DNA from: Paramecium sonneborni
Taxonomy: Eukaryota; Ciliophora; Oligohymenophorea; Peniculida; Parameciidae
Length of the DNA: 64,000 bases
Direction of reading: 5' to 3'
NCBI GenBank assembly: GCA_905182985.1
Contig: CAJJDN010000118.1
Coordinates: 117,825-181,824, forward strand
The position numbers and the translations under genes are program-made. Under the pieces are notes generated by a model. That model was not told where the DNA came from. It did no database searches and saw only the letters and a program-made list of their open reading frames with translations. Positions 1 through 10,905 of the stretch are shown here, piece by piece (the stretch's first letter is position 1; the number at the start of each line of letters is the position of its first letter).

Positions 1-263
1 AAATATTTATTAAACAATCATTAGTAATTTTTACTTGTTTCATCTCAAATAAATCTTAAACTTACTTGCTTAAATTTTATAGAGTATATTTATATAAACC
101 ATATGAAATTTCTTTATTATTTTTAATTTTCTTTATATTTAAATATCGAATTGTATTTGTGTAGTTTTGTAGTAAAATCAAAATATCTAATACAAGCATC
201 TAATATTTGATTATAATATTAACTATTATAATTAATTAATATATATAATTTAAAGCTGATAAA

Positions 264-687
264 ATGTTCTTAATATTATCTTAAGAGGATCATCCTATTT
301 ACGAGAAAAGATTTCCATTAAAAAAAACTACTCTAGGTAATTAATAAGTATTGAATGCATAATTCATTTTACATGCATCATTAGATGTATTCGATGAAAA
401 ATACAAATCATCTAAAGAATTGTATACTATAATTATTAATAAGATTTCTAAAAGAAATAGATTAAAAGTAAGATTATAGAGTATTTGGATATGTTACTCC
501 ATCAAATATACGATTCTTATTATTAACTGACCAAGACGAAGAAAGAGTGAAAACATTTTTTTAATTAGCACATGAATAATTAATAAAAATATTAATGAAT
601 CCTTTGTATTAATTAGGAACGTTGATTGCATCTCCATATTTTGACTCTGTAGTTTAATAATTATTGCAGAATAGATTAAACTAATGA
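264..687 (+). CDS. TRAPPC2: TRAPPC2/sedlin-like TRAPP complex subunit
   Basis: Probable small longin-fold subunit of the TRAPP vesicle-tethering complex, acting at the ER-Golgi. With TAA/TAG as Gln, the frame from 264 shows LSQEDHPIYEKRF and QFILHASLDVFDEKY. A second frame from about 481 shows VFGYVTPSNIRFLLL, then a MNPLYQLGTLIASPYFD tail. These blocks follow the family order and add up to the usual length of about 140 residues. The two frames differ by one base. The only GT..AG candidate that corrects it is 58 nt (422-479), which is long for this genome, so a one-base sequence error or true frameshift near 460-480 is equally possible. The family call is secure; the join is not. Confidence 0.8.
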
Positions 688-757
688 TAAATAATTATTT
701 CATTATAACATAATTATTTATGCTTTTTAATACATTTTAAGATAATTATATAAAATT

Positions 758-1480
758 ATGAATAGATCTAATGAGCTTTAAAAAGAAATCATTAAAAAAA
801 ATGTTCATTTTTTTATCGCAAGATTTTTGGATCAAATTTTACTTTTTTCTTTTAAATTTTGCTTGTATTTTGTGATTGGTTATCATAGATTTCTACCAGA
901 TTTGATTTTTATATTAAACTCTATCCTCTTTTATATTTAATTTATTTTTGATTTTCAACAAATAATTTATTCTTTAAAATACTTTTAATAGTATTACAAT
1001 CTTATTCTATTTATCTCTTTACTTAATATTCTTTCTGTTCCATTTTTTATTGTTTAAAATTACTTAAACTTCTGCTAATTGATTTTTTTTTTTAAGATTA
1101 AGAAATCATTTTTACTTCCCTTTCACTATTTTATTTATGCTATTTTAATAGTAGGTTTGGATATTGGATTTGTTATTAATTATCTTTTTAGTTAATTTTT
1201 TATTTTTATTGTTATTCTTACTGACTGGGCAGTAAAGTTATAGAATTAGGTTATTTTTCTAATTAAAAACATCTTTAGTTACTATTACTACAAAATGTTG
1301 CAGTTTAATTAAGACTTATGTTTGCATTAGATTGCTAAAGAATAAATTCAAGTTATTCTAAAGATTCTGATTTTTCACCTAAATAATATAAGGGTTCGAT
1401 AAGATAATTTTATTTTGTTGGATGATGTTGAATAAGTTATTATTTTACTATAACAGGAATCTAAAATTCATTTGAATTGA
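758..1480 (+). CDS. hypothetical multi-pass membrane protein
   Basis: An uninterrupted 240-codon frame from ATG to TGA. The product is dominated by Phe, Ile, Leu and Tyr, with at least four hydrophobic stretches (roughly residues 20-45, 50-70, 85-110 and 125-175) that look like membrane spans. They are followed by a shorter polar tail. The opening span (FIARFLDQILLFSFKF) faintly recalls RDD-type membrane proteins, but no diagnostic Arg-Asp-Asp pattern is seen, so no function is assigned. It starts 70 bp downstream of the TRAPPC2 stop on the same strand. A later exon after 1480 cannot be excluded. Confidence 0.55.
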
Positions 1481-1985
1481 GATTTTATTGTTTAAAGCAA
1501 TTTTAAGTTGATCCCATAGACAATAATTATTTTAAATATACATTTATACTAGCTAATAAGAATGATAAATAAATGTTTTCAAAACAAAAAAGAAACTCAG
1601 ATTTTAATTTTTAGTTGTTCTTCTGATGCATTTTATATTTCCTCATAAATGAATTGAAATCAAAATCGTTTTTCAGGATTATTGAATGTATACATTAAAA
1701 AATCTATAGTTTTTGAAATAATAAATTTATATTTCCTATAGAATTCTTTTATATTAGTCTATTTTTTAAATAATTATTCATACTGAGGACATTTTTCCCT
1801 GTCTTATATAAAAACATCTTTTATCACATAAATGTCACTTTGATTGTGGTTAATAGTCTTTGGCAATCTTTTTTTTTTTAAAAATTTATAAGATAAAGTA
1901 AATACTTTAATAAGAATAAAACGACTCCATAATTCTAATCAAATTATTCATTTTTATTAGAATTTTATATTAAATTAATTTTATC
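1481..1985. other. no supported gene
   Basis: AT-rich stretch with short open frames on both strands but no frame that carries recognisable protein sequence. It lies between the membrane-protein gene and the minus-strand kinase remnant. Confidence 0.4.
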
Positions 1986-2630
1986 TAAATATAAAAATTA
2001 ATTTATAGCTAATATGAAAATCAATTATAATAAAGCATCATTGCTTTCATGTAAATAATAAGAGTAAAAACTTTTTAAATTACTATCTCCTCTTCATTTC
2101 TCTTTAATATTAATTCAAAATTAAATAAGGCTATAATTTAAATAAATAAAAAGAATACATTCTTTTCATCAAACATTTACTTTCAACCATTTAAATTCTT
2201 TTACTATCTTCTCTATATACTTCAATTTTAGTATTTAAATATCCAAAAACTTTATATTAATGCAAATTAATTTTATTTAAACTCATTGAGATAATCATAG
2301 GATCATCTTTCAATATTTCATTCATGTTCTATTAAAAGTATCTTCATTCATTTAAATATCTTGATTTAAAAAAAATAAGTTACCAACTTAATCTATTCTA
2401 ATATTAGCATAATCATAGCAACTAATTCTTAAACTTTTTAGCTTCTAACAGGTTTAATTGTAAATTTTCATGGCTTATTTAATATTAATTGCCCTAATTA
2501 AATTTAACTTTCCTCCTACTAAAAAGTCTTATCATAAAGCATTTCATAAAATTAAATTCCAAAAGATCATACATCAAATTTATATTTTGCAAATTATATT
2601 TATAAAGCAGATTATATGAGAGAGGATTGA
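1986..2630 (-). pseudogene. decayed protein kinase, C-terminal half only
   Basis: Minus-strand remnant of a Ser/Thr kinase. Around 2600-2500 the frame reads FAKYKFDV-stop-SFG, then QFYEMLYDKTFQ. This is the conserved DVWSFG motif of kinase subdomain IX with the Trp codon replaced by TGA. Further on, a second TGA sits in LILNKP-stop-KF, followed by KPVRSQKVQEL and, after a one-base frameshift, RLSW, the end-of-domain Arg motif. Other TGAs follow in the tail. The glycine loop, HRD and DFG segments are not found upstream. Truncation plus two kinds of lesion make a pseudogene the best reading. Confidence 0.65.
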
Positions 2631-3010
2631 GAGAAAAAAATAGACAGTTTTGTCATTCTTTCTGAATAAATAGTCTATTTAGAATATATTATGAATATAG
2701 GATAGAACTGAGTAGGAATCAAAGTAAAAATTATTTTTAAAATCAGTATTGCAAAATATAAATTAAAATATTTAATTTTAGTCTTGCTTTTATGAAGAAA
2801 TTAAATAAATAATTATTTTATTATTTTTAGATGATAATTTTATATATTCGCTTTAAATCTTTATATCAGCTATAATTATACTTAAAACAATAAGCGATAA
2901 ATAATTCTTCTTTTTTATCATCCAAAATTTAAATTTAGAATAAAAAAAGTAACAATTATTTTATTTCGAATGATATTTCATCATTATTAATAAGCACTCA
3001 AATACTTTAA

Positions 3011-4796
3011 TCATAAAAAATGAAAGCTCTCTCTAGCAGATTCTAATTGAATTGAAGTTGTAAAAGAATTAGCTATCTATGAATATTCTTAAATTTTTAT
3101 TTTCTCTGATGGTTTTAAAGATTTTATTGGAATCAATAAAAAGTCTTCTGAAATCTGTTGAAAAATAAAAAATTCTAAATAATTAGATTTTTATTTTTAT
3201 TAAACTATTTTTATTTTATCAAAAGGACCCAATCTTCGTATCAAAATCAAAGAAACTGCAAGATCCAAATCTAAAGGAGCTATACTATTATGTTTTAATT
3301 CATCTAAAGATTAGGGATTCAAATAAGGCAAGTTTTTTAATTGAGTTCCCGTTAAATTTGGAGCTTGAAATATTATTTTTATTTTGATAATGGGAGTTTA
3401 TGAAAAATCTGTTTACACTTCATCTAAAATTACAGTAACTGTCGATGATTTCTCACTTGTATAATGGAGAAGGTTTAATAGTAATTATTTTATATATTTA
3501 AAGTCAGATATGATATTGTTATTACTTAAATTGTTAATTATTTAAAATTATTGTATAGAATTTAAGGATTAAGTTTTTTGTTTAAAATATCCATCATAAA
3601 AAGAAACTACATTTTCAATTAATGAGATAATATTAAATTATCTGATACCTGGAGATAACATTTTTTAGTATGCAAATATTTCTAAATTAAGGAAATCTTT
3701 ATATCCTTTAATTAAACTATAATTAATCAATTTTAATGTTTGATTAATAAGTTTTCCATCTAAATTTTTATCTGCAAAATTGTAAATCCATCTAAAGTAT
3801 ATGAGAGATTTTTTGATTTATTTATCGAAAATTTATTGAATAAAATTAAGTTGTTTTGAATTGTTTCTCATCCTTAATTTTAACTCTTCTTCTTATGTTT
3901 CTGATCTACTTTCTTTTACCAAAAGAATTGTGATAGGTTAAACATCGAAACTTTAAAAAATATTTAATGCAAAAACTTATTATTAATAGAATCCATATAA
4001 ATGTATTTCTTATCTAAATTTCGAAGGAGTATCATTATGTTCTAAATTTATATCTTGAGTATAATTTACAAGTAATTACTTGAGTGATTGTTTTTTTGGG
4101 GAAAGTATATTATCGACTGAAAGAATTTAAGCAACTCTTGATTTATAATTAAGTGCAGGTAATTGCATATTATTAATCATTTTAAGAAATTCTTCTTAAT
4201 CTTCTTTAAGAATTCTTGAATTGTTATTTTTTTCAATCAAAATTAATGATTTTCTTTCATCATATTTAATTGAATAACTCTATACATCTTTGAATTTTGC
4301 AATTTTATCTAAAAATTGACGACATTTCTATTATTCTAAAAAATATATTCTCAATATTCTTTCAAACTGATACATAAATTAAACGTATAAAACGACATAT
4401 AATATATATCGTAAATACATTTCAAAATTCATATCTGAATGTCGAATCCCAAATATCATATGGAAAGTTATTGTAAGTAATAAAAGAATGGCTCTTTGAA
4501 TAAAGTTCATCAGGTTTAATAGACTTGTTTTATGTAATTGATCAATACCTTATGAAAGTAAATGATATGAAAAACACTTCAGTATATTGCCAATCGGTGC
4601 TGTCTAATTAATATTCTAAAGCCATGTAAGCATTTAATAAGAGTATATATAAGATAATTGCAATCTAATACACAAATGGATATTTATGATTCACCTTAAC
4701 TGATATCAAAATAAGAACAAGAGTTACTATATTGATTGATGCAATCATCCAATTTTTAGAAATCAAACAACTTACCAATTAAACAAAATTAATCAT
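3011..4796 (-). CDS. membrane-bound histidine-kinase-like protein (degenerate HATPase)
   Basis: A 586-residue protein after removal of one 25-nt intron (4524-4548), which is needed to join the membrane frame to the rest. Residues ~10-150 hold five or six hydrophobic spans. A soluble region follows, ending in an N-box-like LLLNLLHYTSEK and a G2-like DLDLAVSLILIRRLGP, the latter matching the pattern GLGLA.S..LV..MGG. This resembles the ATPase half of hybrid sensor kinases expanded in ciliates, but the phosphoacceptor His and classic DxGxG are not obvious. It may therefore be a catalytically dead sensor. Start chosen at the first ATG ahead of the first span. It is paralogous to the gene at 25423-27358. 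The family assignment is inference from the pattern. Confidence 0.6.
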
Positions 4797-5071
4797 ACCA
4801 AATATCCATCTTTAATAGATAAGGATATTTGAAAATAATTTATGTTTTGATTCTCTAAACTATTTTTCTATTTAGGAAACTTTGAAATTTAGAGTAATTA
4901 AATTCATTTGTTAATAAATTATTATACAAATAGAAACATAACCAAATATATTTTACAATTATATTTATTAATTACTATTCAGAACAATTTTTAAAAAGGC
5001 TTTTTACAAATTAAATTAACCTCTTTCAAGCTATTTAGAAAATTCTAAAAAAGTTTTGAATCTCAAAATTA

Positions 5072-6628
5072 ATGAAAAAAAAATTAAGCTTATCATCAAA
5101 ACCTCTCTCATTCATATAATTGGACGATAAAGGAAGAAATTCTTATTGTAAGAGTCATTGTTTAAAATATGAATAATTTGAATATAGAAATGGAAATTGT
5201 TACATTTGTTGTGAATAAAAAGAATGTAATTAGGATAATGAACCATTAAGCAATGCTGAAATAGTAACACTATTAAATCAAATATTATCATAAACAATTT
5301 CAGATGAATTTAAACAATAATAAAAATAGAAAATAAATAGTTTTAAAGAAGATGTTAATAAGTCAATTGAACTATATTGTGATAGAGTAATTCAAAATTT
5401 AGAAAAGAATTGTGAATAACAAAATCAAATTAATTAAAAAATTAAAATTATTTTAGAAAATATTGAAAATCAAAATATTAGTCAATTAGCCTATGAAATA
5501 TTAAAAGCATAAGAATTAGATTGCATTAATGTTAAAATTGGAGTTACAGCTGTATTAACTTAAGAATTTTATAGAATATTAATGAGATGTGAAACTACTT
5601 TGAATTGTATTCATTCTTTAACTTCTGACGATCAAAAAAATGTAAAAGATGAATACAATGTTTTAAAAAAAAAGGTTGATCTTGTTAAATTGAAAAGTAT
5701 GTAGTTTTTAAAATAACATGAAATAAGTATTAAAAATTCTAAATAAAGTATAAAGAGAATCTATTAAGATATTAAGAATTAATAAATTATTGCTGTAAAT
5801 TCTGGTTAAGAATTAAACAATTAAATTACAATAATTAAACCTAGTCAATATAGTTTATTTGGATAATTTGAATCCTTAAAGAATATAATACCAGCAGAAT
5901 TATTTTGTATAAGTCCTAATGGTGAATATTATGCTTGGGGAAGTAATACAAAAATTTAAATTTATTAATTGTAAACTAAAACTTATAAACAGATTAATTG
6001 CCATTCTAATTTAGATTCAATTGTATTTAATATTGTTAATGATTTTGTCATAAGTACTTTTGATTAGAAAATTAATTTTTGGGGATTGAATGATAAAAAT
6101 TGGGAATTCTAATGTTCTTTCAATATGTTACCTGAAAGAGTACATTATTTAATATTTATAGAAAATGGAAAAAAATTAATTTGTTAATCAATTTCTAAAT
6201 TAACTATTTTAATTAAGGAAAATTAGAATTGGATAATATTTTAATAAATCCATTAAAATTTTGCTACAACAATATGGAATAATACAAATTCTATGATCAT
6301 AACATCTAATTCAAAGGCTCAAATATAAACATGGTAAAAAAACAAAAAAGGAGTATTTTAATTGATTTCTACAGAATGGGATCCCGAAAATAAATTAACT
6401 AATCAAGAAATGAGCAATTTGTAAATAAATGATGATGGTTCTTTATTGTTTTAAAGTCAAAGTAATAAATTGAAGATTTGGTAAGTTTTTGAAGATGCAA
6501 GATTAGAATTAATTTTTTAATAAGAAATTGATGAAAATAATATAATCATCACAAATGATTTTACCAATTTATTAGCTTAAAATGAAAAATCGTTAATATG
6601 GTATGAATTAATAAATGAGGATTAATGA
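5072..6628 (+). CDS. zinc-finger (B-box-like) WD40 repeat protein
   Basis: Single-exon gene of 518 residues. The N-terminus (residues ~28-60) has a Cys/His cluster (YCKSHCLKYE and CYICCEQKEC) like a degenerate B-box. A long Lys/Gln-rich coiled coil follows (~70-260), then a beta-rich C-terminal half with repeated Trp-containing strands (KINFWGLND, ATTIWNNTNS, LKIWQVFED, SLIWYE), as in WD40 propellers. The architecture matches the gene at 40960-42480, and the decayed gene at 7030-7680 carries the same kind of zinc finger, so this is a local family. The role is unknown; B-box/coiled-coil/WD proteins are usually protein-protein scaffolds. Confidence 0.75.
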
Positions 6629-6689
6629 TAAATATATATATAGAAAGAATATTCATTATTTAAAATAAATTTACCTTCTATAATTTTGA

Positions 6690-6963
6690 TTATAAATAAT
6701 TTCCTTTCCCACACTGCAATTTGAGTAATAATCAACCTACATACTTGAAACTAAGATCTCCTTCTAGTATTATAAATGTTAATTCTTAGGATGAAGAAAA
6801 TCCAATAACTCCACTGTTTTGTTTTTTTTAACTAATTTACATTATGATCTATATTTCAATACTTCTCTTGCATAATCTATTGAGCAGAAAAGGAGATGGT
6901 TTGGATCTGATTATTTGATTGTTCCTATTCATATTACAGATTTAACATTTGATATATATTGAT
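6690..6963 (+). pseudogene. possible remnant of a Ulp1/SENP-like protease
   Basis: Two short overlapping frames give PTYLKLRSPSSI and, after a shift, IEQKRRWFGSDYLIVPIHI before a TGA. The order of RRW, a Phe-containing loop and the hydrophobic VPIHI strand resembles the part of Ulp1-type SUMO proteases just before the catalytic His-Trp. Here the His-Trp is missing and the frame ends after nine more residues. Only a fragment of the fold would be present. This is a weak, pattern-based call. Confidence 0.25.
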
Positions 6964-7024
6964 TTTAAATAAACTAAATTAAATTCTATTTTATTATAAC
7001 TTTTGAAAAAGGAATATTTTCATA

Positions 7025-7682
7025 TTTATCATATTGGAAATGTTATTAAAATCCTCATTAATTAGATTCTTAATTAGTATCACTACTTTTTAATTTACTT
7101 CATCATTTTGATCTATGCTTAATTAAAGATTCCTCAAATAATAACTTCCTTATATATCTTTCATAACCATATAAAGAATTGTTTTTATTTAATAATCTTC
7201 AATATTTAAAAAGAATACTTAATTATTCTAGATCATTATTTACTTTGTTCTTTAAATATTTTGTCAATTATTCTAATTCCTCTTCATTAATAAAGTTAAT
7301 TTCCAAAATGTTATTAAGATTCAGCTTTTATTTATTATTCACTTAATTGTTTTTACTTAATTAGCCTCACTTAACATTTATTATTATTTTCTTGAATAAA
7401 CTTAAAACAAATATTTTATTGTTAACAGAAAATCTTTATTTTTCAGCTCTTTATTATATCTCAAATGCATAATATTCTTCTAATTAAGAAGTTAAATCAG
7501 ATGAATCAATAATTTGATGATTTTTGTCATGTTCATTTAAACTTTGAGGACATAATGATTTTTCAAGTTACAATCATCATTTAAGCATAAATCAATAATT
7601 TAAAAATTCTATTTTTATGAGCTTCATTTGAGCAAACAATTTTATTACCTAAAACAAAAGTTTTAGACATTAATTATTTAAA
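7025..7682 (-). pseudogene. decayed B-box zinc finger / coiled-coil gene
   Basis: Starts with a good ATG at 7682 (MSKTFVLGNKIVCSNEAHKN). A consistent C..H / C....C / C..C...H...H zinc-finger pattern (CSNEAHKN, DLCLNDDCN, SLCPQSLNEHDKNHQ) is recovered only by changing frame twice within 100 bp, with no intron-like GT..AG at those points. Coiled-coil text follows (SQLEEYYAFEIQQRAEKQ, later ILEINFINEEELEQL), again in different frames and ending in TGAs. It belongs to the same family as the neighbouring genes at 5072 and 40960. Small indels scattered over 650 bp argue for decay. Confidence 0.6.
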
Positions 7683-7687
7683 TTAAT

Positions 7688-8610
7688 ATGGAAATTTTAT
7701 CTATTTTAAAATATAGCGATACTTATTATAAAGAGATTTTGGAAGAATTTGGGAAATTTAAACAATATATTCTAAATTTTTTGAAGAATTTTGAAGATTT
7801 CCTTCTTGAAAATATAGCATTTCATATTGATATTACTACAATCTCAAAAGAATATTCCTAATTTATAGAAAAAGAATTTAATATCTTTAAGTTTGTGAAT
7901 TCAATATAGAATAAGTATACTATATAAAAAAATGATATATAATATAGTGGAATTAAGAAAGATTTAAGTTAGACAAAGAAAGAATTATAAAATATATATA
8001 GTACTATTTAAATGTTTTTTGAAACGTAATTAAAAAGTTAGGAACTTTTTTCTTGGAAAAATGTCATTTTAGAAGATGAAAATCACCATATAAATATTGA
8101 AAAGATAAATAAAAATGAATTTAGAAGATCTAATCTTTCTAGTATTAATAATTAATTAAAAAGATGGTCGATGGTTAATTTAATGTATAAAAATTTTAGA
8201 ATATAAAAACAAATATTTTACTTCTAATAAAGTAACTTTTACAATTAATGGATCAGACATAATTTTTGGTATAGCTTCTCTTAGTTAAATAAAAAAACAT
8301 AATTTTGAATTACAATGTGATATTCCAAGTGCTTATTTTATTAGGTAGGATGGAGGTATATATATATATGAAATAAATAATAGTTCATTTTGGTTTTGGA
8401 TTAACTGAGGTTTAGTAAGATTTTGATGTTCCAGAATTTAGTTCTAAAAAAGGATAAAAGGTAAGTATGTAATTAAAGAATGGATAAATAATTTTGTAAA
8501 ATTTGATAACAAAAGCAAAAGAAGAATATGAGATACCAAAATTATATGATGATTGGTGTTATATATTTGGTTTAAGATTCTAAAATGATTCAATAATATT
8601 GGAAGAGTGA
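7688..8610 (+). CDS. SPRY-like domain protein with N-terminal coiled coil
   Basis: A 290-residue protein after removing a 22-nt intron (in codon phase 1 at about 8144) and a 28-nt intron (the GTATATATAT..AATAATAG stretch at about 8356-8383). The N-terminal ~150 residues are helical and Lys/Glu-rich. The C-terminal half reads KYFTSNKVTFTING, IIFGIASLSQI, GVHFGFGLTEV and QLKNGQIILQNL. These are alternating beta strands in the order seen in the SPRY-like domains that are abundant in Paramecium proteins of unknown role. It starts 6 bp from the divergent decayed zinc-finger gene. The function is unknown; the domain call is by pattern only. Confidence 0.65.
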
Positions 8611-8643
8611 AAGTTATTAATTAAATAAATAAATATATAAATT

Positions 8644-10459
8644 ATGAATTTAATTATTTTGATCATAGTATCGTCTGTAATAGGGGAAGAATTAATAAAT
8701 TTGAATACTAAAACATTCTTAATAGAAAGTTAGATAGAAGGAGTGAAGGAAGTAATACAGGGATCACGTTAATAAATAACAAACTTTGAAAATGCCGAAT
8801 ATGCAATCAATATAGAATTGAAAGGAAATAATAGTTATCCATGGGATATTTGTTTTTCTTAATAAGGTTCAATAGATTTTGCAAATTATGAAAATCATCA
8901 TACTATAATTTATAATGCTACACATGATCCTGATGAAGAACATGCAAATGATCCATCATATTATTTAAGTACACCAATATTGGTCAATATGGTTAATACA
9001 AATAAAAGTATATTGATTGTAACAAGTGATCATTCTCTATTGAATTATAATGTTACATAGGATCGATTTAGTAGAGTTGGATTTTAAACAAAACTTATAT
9101 AAGAATATGATTACGATTTCTTAAGAAGTGGAGCAACAGAAGCTGAAGTTCCTTAAATTTTATATGCTTCTATGTTTAATTATGTATTTTTGGTATATAG
9201 AGATCAAATTTTGAAAGGCTATGTAGAACCTAATATGACTTTGAAAAATTGCACTATTGGTGGATTAGAAAATGATAACAATTTTATAGGATCAATAAAA
9301 ATTTATGAAAATTTTATGTTTGTTCCATTAGGTATGGAAGGCATGGATATTTATCAAATTAATTAAGATGGTGATTTAAAATTATACTAATCAATGAATT
9401 CATTTGATTTATATAACAAAAATGTACCAATAAGTTTAGTAGACATTGTATTTAGTAAATCTGAATCATCAAATGAGACCTATGCTTTTATTTTAGATAA
9501 TATACATGGAGTTACAAAGTTTCTTGTTAGAACTAATGATAAATATATAGTATTAAATAGAGATGATAAATTTGGTTTAGTGAATATTAAATCCGGATTA
9601 ACTATTGCAGTATAACCTGATGATTTTCTGTTAATTCTCAAAGAAGTGTATTTATAATTAATTAATTGTTAGTGGAATCAATTAATAATTGGTTGAAATT
9701 GGTTTCAAAGATGAAGGTTGGTTTGAAGTGAAGACTCATTATTTGACTGGTTAATATTATGATATTATTATTTCTAATTGGTTTGTATTTCTTAGAGGTA
9801 AAGATGAACATAGAATTATCAGAACTGGAGTCTATGATGTATTTGAACCAGAATTTAAATTTTATGTTCAAGATGATTATTACACAGAAAAAGCCAATTC
9901 CTTTTATGAGGATTATGTCTTTATTCCTAAACTTTAAAATGCCTAATTTTTTGATGGTAATTTTTAAACTGATGGATATACCAATTAATTTACATTTAAA
10001 AAAAATCTTCCATATTTATTAGGTTTAACTTAGCATACTATTGTGGAATTACCATTTCTTATTAGAATACCTTCTATCTATTGCAATCCTAGATCTGAAT
10101 AAGATATTGGAAATATTTATAAATATGATATCTTACTCAATGCTACCTCTTGTCCAGAAAAAGATGAATATTTAAAAGAAAATCCAAATGTGCCATATCA
10201 AACGATTCAATGTTCATATAAAGATTCTTTCTAGGTTAAAGTTGTATTGGCTTAAGCTAAAATTTATAATACTTAAGAATTAATTGGTGTTATTATTGGT
10301 CTCATAATTCTCTTGATTTTATTAGCATTCTTGTTAGCTTATTTGTACAGAAGATTCAGAATCAAAGAAGAAGGTTTGACAAGTGCTGTTTAAGGTTTTG
10401 ATAACCAAAAAGGGTATGATCTAGAACCTAATGATGCTCCAGCCACTTAGGGATTATGA
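8644..10459 (+). CDS. type I single-pass membrane protein, unknown function
   Basis: A 596-residue protein with one 25-nt intron (9648-9672). The first ~17 residues (MNLIILIIVSSVIG) are a signal peptide. A ~510-residue lumenal or extracellular region follows, with several Cys near its end (SIYCNPRSEQD, NATSCPEKDEY, TIQCSYKD). One clear transmembrane span lies near residue 545 (GVIIGLIILLILLAFLLAY), followed by basic RRFRIK and a short acidic cytoplasmic tail. This is the layout of a cell-surface or secretory-pathway receptor/sorting protein. No named domain was recognised. Exon phase and total length agree exactly. Confidence 0.75.
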
Positions 10460-10905
10460 ATAATTTGTTCATTTTTAAAAAATTATAAAATATAAAAAAT
10501 TTATACTATCTAAGTTATTATCTTAAAAATAAATAGTAGTATTATGTACATATCCTTTTATTTAGAAATTATTAAAAAATTAAAATATTGAAATTATTAA
10601 CTAATCTCAAAATTTATAAAGTTTCACTCAAATTTTAGTTGATTTTATTGAGGAAATTTTATTTCATTTATTTATTAAATTGCTAATTTTAATTTGAATT
10701 ATTACATTATTGAATTATTTGGTTAATATGTAGAATTATCATTAAAAAATATGATTATTTCTTGATGATGTAATTAGTAAGAGATTCTAATTAAAAAATA
10801 AAAATAATCCGTCATATATTATGTTAATTGTGCAATTCTGAACGTCTTGAAATGCGTTTACATTAAATCTTAAAAGTATATAATTAAATAATTTTCAAAA
10901 AGAAC
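10460..10905. other. intergenic spacer, nothing recognised
   Basis: About 450 bp of AT-rich sequence between two same-strand genes. It is long for this window, where spacers of 30-250 bp are usual. It presumably holds the 3' end of the membrane-protein gene and the promoter of the kinase gene. Confidence 0.5.

Noticed and set aside
1..60. Start of a minus-strand gene at the left edge (ATG at 43, MKQVKITNDC)
   Set aside because: Only about 14 codons are inside the window, too few to support a call.
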